Source: Nocardioides marinus | Lineage (GTDB): Bacteria > Pseudomonadota > Alphaproteobacteria > Rhodobacterales > Rhodobacteraceae | Direction of reading: 5' to 3' | Assembly: GCA_019801415.1 (NCBI GenBank) | Contig: JAHVJD010000002.1 | Coordinates: forward strand, 62,001-126,000 | DNA length: 64,000 nt | Part shown: piece after piece, positions 60,237 through 64,000 of the stretch | Layout of the letters: every line of letters begins with the position of its first letter | Numbering within the stretch: the first letter of the stretch is position 1 | Made by a program: the position numbers and the translations under genes | The notes under the pieces: model-generated | The model's input: only the letters and a program-made list of their open reading frames with translations | What the model was told of the DNA's origin: nothing | Database searches by the model: none

Positions 60237-60869
60237 ATGAGCCTGACCGCGGATCTCTTGCTGCACGCCTATTCGGCCGGGGTATTCCCCATGGCCGAGC
60301 ACCGTGACGACCCCGAAGTATTCTGGGTCGATCCCAAACGGCGCGGGGTATTGCCATTGGATGCGTTTCACATCTCGCGCTCGCTCGCAAAACGCATCCG
60401 CAACGGCGGCTTCGACGTGACCGTGAACCGGGCTTTCGCCGCCGTGGTGGATGGCTGCGCAAACCGTGCCGAAACCTGGATCAACGATGAAATCCGCGCC
60501 CGCTATCAGGAGCTGCACCAGATGGGCAACGCCCATTCCCTGGAGATCTGGAAAGATGGCGACCTGGTCGGCGGCACCTATGGCGTGTCTTTGGGCGGTG
60601 CCTTTTTCGGCGAAAGCATGTTTTCGCGCTGCCGGGATGCGTCCAAGGTCGCTTTGGCCTATCTCACCGACAGGTTGCGGCAGGCTGGCTATGTGCTGTG
60701 TGACACCCAGTTCCTGACACCGCATCTGGCGTCGTTGGGGGGTGTCGAGATTACCCGCGCCCGCTATCGCGCACAACTGCGAGAGGCCCTACAGGTCGAG
60801 GCAGACTTCACCCGCCCGCCTATTCCCAGCCCTCAGCTGTTATTGCAGCGGATGACCCAAACGTCATAG
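60237..60869 (+). CDS. aat: leucyl/phenylalanyl-tRNA-protein transferase
   Basis: The 210-residue protein matches Aat: LLHAYSAGVFPMAEHRDDPE (about 7-26), WVDPKRRGVLPLD, and the core AHSLEIWKDGDLVGGTYGVS (about 98-117) with GGAFFGESMFSR. It attaches Leu or Phe to N-terminal Arg/Lys of proteins for degradation by ClpAP. Its last 37 bases overlap the convergent DUF2155 gene. Confidence 0.95.
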   Translation: MSLTADLLLHAYSAGVFPMAEHRDDPEVFWVDPKRRGVLPLDAFHISRSLAKRIRNGGFDVTVNRAFAAVVDGCANRAETWINDEIRARYQELHQMGNAHSLEIWKDGDLVGGTYGVSLGGAFFGESMFSRCRDASKVALAYLTDRLRQAGYVLCDTQFLTPHLASLGGVEITRARYRAQLREALQVEADFTRPPIPSPQLLLQRMTQTS

Positions 60870-61225
60870 CGGCTGTGATCCAGCGCGTTCAGCGCCGGGC
60901 TGGATGCGATCATCCACCCTTCGAAATGGGATGTGCCATCTTCGGGGTCATGCACGCTCAGGAAGGCATAGGCATCACCGGTTGGGTTGTCGGCGGGGTA
61001 GCGGCAATCTCGCACTGACACCAGCAGCCCAAACATGGCCGCCTTGTCCCCAACAGCGACTTCGGCGTCAATGGTGTGACCGTTGACCTTGTCCAGTGCA
61101 CGCAGCACCGCCGCTGTGCCCGGTTTGGCGGTCTCACCCTGTTTTGCCTGCTCCTGAGCGTGACCAGACTGCCCTGTAAAGGGCAGCGCAAGCGCGACAG
61201 CCGTCAAAAGCGCGGCCACACGCAT
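60833..61225 (-). CDS. DUF2155 domain periplasmic protein
   Basis: The 130-residue protein has a signal peptide (cleavage near residue 23, GHAQE) and the DUF2155 pattern AVLRALDKVNGHT, DCRYPADNPTGDAYAFLSV and FEGWMIASSPALNALDHSRY, ending DVWVIRCN with two conserved Cys. Proteins of this family are common in alphaproteobacteria next to MCE and NDUFA12-like genes; the function is unknown. Its start abuts the MlaD stop (one-base overlap at 61225). Confidence 0.88.
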   Translation of the reverse strand: MRVAALLTAVALALPFTGQSGHAQEQAKQGETAKPGTAAVLRALDKVNGHTIDAEVAVGDKAAMFGLLVSVRDCRYPADNPTGDAYAFLSVHDPEDGTSHFEGWMIASSPALNALDHSRYDVWVIRCNNS

Positions 61226-61674
61226 CAGGAATCGTCCCCGCCTGCGACGAATTTCACCAGCAGCGAGATGAGACTGACCGCCCCCTGGGTGTCGACGATC
61301 TCATCCCCCGCCTCCAAGGCAAAGGGGGAGCCGCCCGGCATGATCTCCACGAAGTTGCCTCCGAGTAGCCCCTCCGAGGAGATCACAACCGAACTGTCGT
61401 CCGGGATCTGGATGCCCTCTTTCACCGAAAAAACGGTGTCGGCGCGGAAGGTTTCAGGGTTGAGTTCCACCCCGGTCACGGTGCCGATCTTGACCCCGGC
61501 AAGGCGCACGTCGGTGCCGATGCTGACCCCTTCCAGAGAACGGAAAGACGCACTCAGATCGTAGGACGCGCCACCCTGGGCGAGGCCCGCGGCTTGACCG
61601 GCATAAATGGCGAAAGCCACGGCAGCGGCCAACACGATCCCGCCGGCGAAAACTTCGGTTGGATTATGGGACAT
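61225..61674 (-). CDS. MlaD-like MCE-domain lipid transport protein
   Basis: The 149-residue protein has one N-terminal membrane anchor (about 9-28) and one MCE domain (about 38-120; FRSLEGVSIGTDVRLAGVKI, LLGGNFVEIMPGG), the size of MlaD. MlaD hexamers guide phospholipids between membranes. The ATPase and permease partners are not in the window, so it acts with proteins encoded elsewhere. It forms a unit with the DUF2155 gene. Confidence 0.88.
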   Translation of the reverse strand: MSHNPTEVFAGGIVLAAAVAFAIYAGQAAGLAQGGASYDLSASFRSLEGVSIGTDVRLAGVKIGTVTGVELNPETFRADTVFSVKEGIQIPDDSSVVISSEGLLGGNFVEIMPGGSPFALEAGDEIVDTQGAVSLISLLVKFVAGGDDS

Positions 61675-61698
61675 TCTTATCGGCCTTCTGGCGATGGT

Positions 61699-62085
61699 TT
61701 ACTCGGGCACCCAAGCCTCGTAGTCACGGCGCTCTTTCGGCTCTCCGCCTGCGCGGATCGATCCGGCGGGCGCATAGGCCAACATTGTGCCGGTCAGGTT
61801 TTCCTGATGGGGCTTTTCCCAAGGCTTGTGCTTCAGCGGTTTTTCGCTGGGCACCTCGTCGAACGTGCGGTGCAACCAGCCATGCCAATCCGGGCTGACG
61901 CGGGAGGCTTCCGCTTCGCCGTTGAAAATCACCCAGCGCTTGCTGTCATCGGCGTTGCGATAGAACACGTTGCCCTGATCATCCTCGCCCACCTTGATAC
62001 CCTTGCGGGCGGTAAAAATCGCGGTGTTCAGCGTGCTGCCGTTCCACCAGGTCACGGCGCGCAGAAGAGTGTTCAGGATTCCCAT
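61699..62085 (-). CDS. NDUFA12-like NADH:ubiquinone oxidoreductase accessory subunit
   Basis: The 128-residue protein matches the NDUFA12/B17.2 family of alphaproteobacterial complex [21 protein letters not shown] (about 12-31), [20 protein letters not shown] (about 49-68) and [12 protein letters not shown]. It supports assembly or stability of respiratory complex I on the cytoplasmic side. The ATG at 62085 fits the usual N-terminus [11 protein letters not shown]. It is 24 bp upstream of the MlaD-like gene. Confidence 0.92.
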   Translation of the reverse strand: MGILNTLLRAVTWWNGSTLNTAIFTARKGIKVGEDDQGNVFYRNADDSKRWVIFNGEAEASRVSPDWHGWLHRTFDEVPSEKPLKHKPWEKPHQENLTGTMLAYAPAGSIRAGGEPKERRDYEAWVPE

Positions 62086-62226
62086 GGATGCCTCCGGATT
62101 TATCCGCAACCGATATGACCCAATTTCCCGCCAAGGTCCAGTGGCTTGGCCTCTGCAAGCCGTTTGGACGGCGGGAATTGGCAGTTTTGCCCCACAAGGG
62201 TTTCCGCCAGCCTAATGCTGGACTGA

Positions 62227-62586
62227 TCAGGCCGGAGCCAGTGCCGTGACCTCGATCTCGATCCGGTACTTCGGATCAATCAGATTGCATTCGATCATCG
62301 TCGCCGCGGGCGGGTTGGCGCCAAAAGTTTCGGCCAATACCGGCCAGCACGGCTCGAACTCGGCCGCGTCCGGCAGGTAATAGTTCACCCGCACGACATC
62401 CGCAAAGGTAGCTCCGGCTTCCTCCAGTGCGGCTCCAATCGTCTGCAGTGCCGAACGGCACTGTTCGACCACGTTATCGCCCTGCCCAACGGTTCCCGCG
62501 ACGTGGACAAAACCGCCCGCCACAACCGCGCGGCAGTACCCGATTTTGGCTTCGAATTCACCGCCCGATGAAATCCGTCTGATCAT
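62227..62586 (-). CDS. RidA/YjgF-family protein
   Basis: The 119-residue protein has the RidA fold: GYCRAVVAGGFVHVAGTVGQ, ALQTIGAALEEAGATFADVV and the C-terminal PPAATMIECNLIDPKYRIEIE, where the position normally held by the catalytic Arg-Ser pair reads AATM, so it may be a non-deaminase subgroup. It starts at the ATG with aagga seven bases upstream; that site sits right against the clpX terminator T-run. Its role is unknown. Confidence 0.87.
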   Translation of the reverse strand: MIRRISSGGEFEAKIGYCRAVVAGGFVHVAGTVGQGDNVVEQCRSALQTIGAALEEAGATFADVVRVNYYLPDAAEFEPCWPVLAETFGANPPAATMIECNLIDPKYRIEIEVTALAPA

Positions 62587-62599
62587 CTCGTAATCCTTC

Positions 62600-62630
62600 A
62601 AAAGAAAACGGCGCGGAAGGCCCCGCGCCG
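62600..62630 (-). terminator. clpX terminator
   Basis: On the minus strand CGGCGCGG-6 nt-CCGCGCCG is followed by TTTTCTTTT, 22 bases past the clpX stop. The next gene starts only 14 bases beyond the T-run. Confidence 0.92.
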
Positions 62631-62652
62631 CTATATCGGTAATCTTCGTGGG

Positions 62653-63921
62653 TTATCCCGCCGAGGCCGGCTCTTTCTCGGCATCGGCGTGGATCATCAG
62701 CGGCTGCGCATCGGAGGTCACGGCCTCCTCGTTGACGACAACCTTGGTGACACTGTCCATGCCCGGAAGTTCGAACATGGTATCCAGCAGGATGTCCTCC
62801 ATGATAGAGCGCAGGCCACGAGCGCCGGTTTTGCGCTCGATCGCCTTGCGGGCAATCGCTTTCAGCGCTTCTTCGGTGAAATCCAGCTCGGTGTCTTCCA
62901 ACTCGAACAGGCGCTGGTACTGCTTTACCAGGGCGTTCTTCGGCTGGGTCAGGATGATGACAAGCGCATCCTCGTCCAGATCTTCCAGCGTCGCCAGAAC
63001 CGGCAAGCGGCCGACGAATTCCGGAATAAGGCCGAACTTCAGCAGGTCTTCCGGCTCCAGATCCTGGAAGATTTCGCCAACACCGCGCTCGTCATTGTCA
63101 CGCACATCGGCGCCAAAGCCCATCGCCGAGCCCTTGCCGCGCTGCGCGATGATCTTGTCGAGGCCGGCGAACGCACCGCCACAGATGAACAGGATGTTGG
63201 TCGTATCCACCTGCAGGAATTCCTGCTGCGGGTGCTTGCGCCCGCCCTGCGGCGGCACCGAGGCCACGGTGCCTTCCATCAATTTCAGAAGCGCCTGCTG
63301 CACACCCTCGCCCGACACGTCGCGGGTGATCGAGGGATTTTCCGACTTGCGGGTGATCTTGTCGACCTCGTCGATGTAGACGATGCCGCGCTGCGCCCGC
63401 TCGACGTTGTATTCCGACGCCTGCAAGAGCTTCAGAATGATGTTCTCGACATCCTCGCCCACATAGCCCGCTTCGGTCAGCGTGGTCGCATCGGCCATGG
63501 TGAAAGGCACATCCAGAATCCGCGCAAGCGTCTGCGCCAGCAGCGTCTTGCCGCAGCCGGTGGGGCCAATCAGCAGAATGTTCGACTTCGCCAGTTCGAT
63601 ATCTGATCCTGCCTTCTGGGCGTGGTTCAGACGTTTGTAGTGATTGTGCACAGCAACGGACAGCACCCGCTTGGCGGTGGCCTGGCCGATCACGTAGTCA
63701 TCCAGAACCTGGCAAATGTCCTTGGGCGTGGGCACGCCGTCGGTCGCCTTCAGGCCAGAGGCCTTGGTCTCTTCCCGGATGATGTCCATGCACAGCTCAA
63801 CGCATTCATCACAGATGAACACTGTGGGGCCTGCGATCAGCTTGCGCACTTCATGCTGGCTCTTGCCGCAGAAGCTGCAATAGAGGGTGTTCTTGCTGTC
63901 GCCGCCTGAATTCGTTGCCAT
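62653..63921 (-). CDS. clpX: ATP-dependent Clp protease ATP-binding subunit ClpX
   Basis: The 422-residue protein has the N-terminal zinc finger ([11 protein letters not shown] ... CDECVELC, about 16-44), Walker A GPTGCGKT (about 118-125), Walker [11 protein letters not shown] (about 179-188), sensor and pore-loop regions and the IGF-type ClpP contact reading as [10 protein letters not shown] nearby. It unfolds tagged proteins for ClpP. The clpP gene is expected just outside the right edge; 63922-64000 shows only the intergenic region. Confidence 0.97.
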   Translation of the reverse strand: MATNSGGDSKNTLYCSFCGKSQHEVRKLIAGPTVFICDECVELCMDIIREETKASGLKATDGVPTPKDICQVLDDYVIGQATAKRVLSVAVHNHYKRLNHAQKAGSDIELAKSNILLIGPTGCGKTLLAQTLARILDVPFTMADATTLTEAGYVGEDVENIILKLLQASEYNVERAQRGIVYIDEVDKITRKSENPSITRDVSGEGVQQALLKLMEGTVASVPPQGGRKHPQQEFLQVDTTNILFICGGAFAGLDKIIAQRGKGSAMGFGADVRDNDERGVGEIFQDLEPEDLLKFGLIPEFVGRLPVLATLEDLDEDALVIILTQPKNALVKQYQRLFELEDTELDFTEEALKAIARKAIERKTGARGLRSIMEDILLDTMFELPGMDSVTKVVVNEEAVTSDAQPLMIHADAEKEPASAG

Positions 63922-64000
63922 GATCTACCTTTCAGTCCGCTCGGTCTTTGGTGTCCGCAAGGCGGAGCAATCCTACTTTGTGCCAGCTTATGCCACTGCT

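Overview
The window looks like a chromosomal segment of a marine Rhodobacterales (Roseobacter-group) alphaproteobacterium. It is GC-rich and its gene families are typical of that group: a PreT/PreA-hydantoinase pyrimidine cluster under a RutR-type regulator, many TRAP and ABC uptake systems, a GapR/DUF2312 protein, an NDUFA12-like complex I accessory protein, an ScfR-type acyl-CoA regulator and a DUF4212/VC_2705-type acetate symporter. I see no tRNA, rRNA, CRISPR array, insertion sequence or phage gene.

Layout. 1-8.3 kb, mostly minus strand: a small lipoprotein, a two-gene DUF3100 membrane module, an aldehyde dehydrogenase with a 3-hydroxyisobutyrate/threonate-type dehydrogenase, a LysR regulator, an M20 amidohydrolase, a VOC protein and serine acetyltransferase. 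8.4-14.6 kb: a GntR/FCD regulator, a class C beta-lactamase-type serine hydrolase followed by an AmpR-like LysR regulator, and a TRAP transporter. 15-24 kb, plus strand: acetate module acs-adk-DUF4212-symporter, tandem terminators, then a cNMP/CBS/DUF294 protein, a membrane protein and an unusual membrane-anchored PAS-DnaQ exonuclease. 24-36.8 kb: a flavin reductase, a rearranged Fe-S protein, then the reductive pyrimidine catabolism region (ABC transporter, hydA, carbamoyl-beta-alanine amidohydrolase, rutR, preA, preT, a RidA protein). A perfect TTGACCA-NN-TGGTCAA palindrome lies in the amidohydrolase/rutR divergent gap.

36.9-42.4 kb is the most remarkable part: a translationally coupled set HAD-UbiA fusion / GtrA / DprE1-like oxidase / DprE2-like reductase, with a divergent GT-C membrane glycosyltransferase. 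GtrA-DprE1-DprE2 has the same order as the mycobacterial Rv3789-Rv3790-Rv3791 genes. The set looks like a complete polyprenylphosphoryl-D-arabinofuranose donor pathway with a transferase in a Gram-negative marine bacterium.

42.4-46.9 kb: gapR, two small proteins, a persulfide-dioxygenase-like MBL enzyme and a DUF442 phosphatase/sulfurtransferase-like protein separated by the decayed remains of two YeeE/YedE transporter genes, then a FliM/FliN-like protein with a long acidic tail. 46.9-51.9 kb: a CrbS-like SSS-histidine kinase, a coupled small membrane protein, a receiver-only response regulator and an ScfR-family regulator, probably sensing acetate or acyl-CoA. 52-57.4 kb: a five-gene branched-chain-amino-acid-type ABC transporter. 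57.6-64 kb: a PAS-LuxR regulator, accB-accC, aat (possibly leaderless), DUF2155, MlaD-like MCE protein, NDUFA12-like protein, a second RidA protein and clpX.

All family assignments come from reading motifs and recalling families; no search was run. Starts were chosen from ribosome-binding sites and stop/start overlaps.
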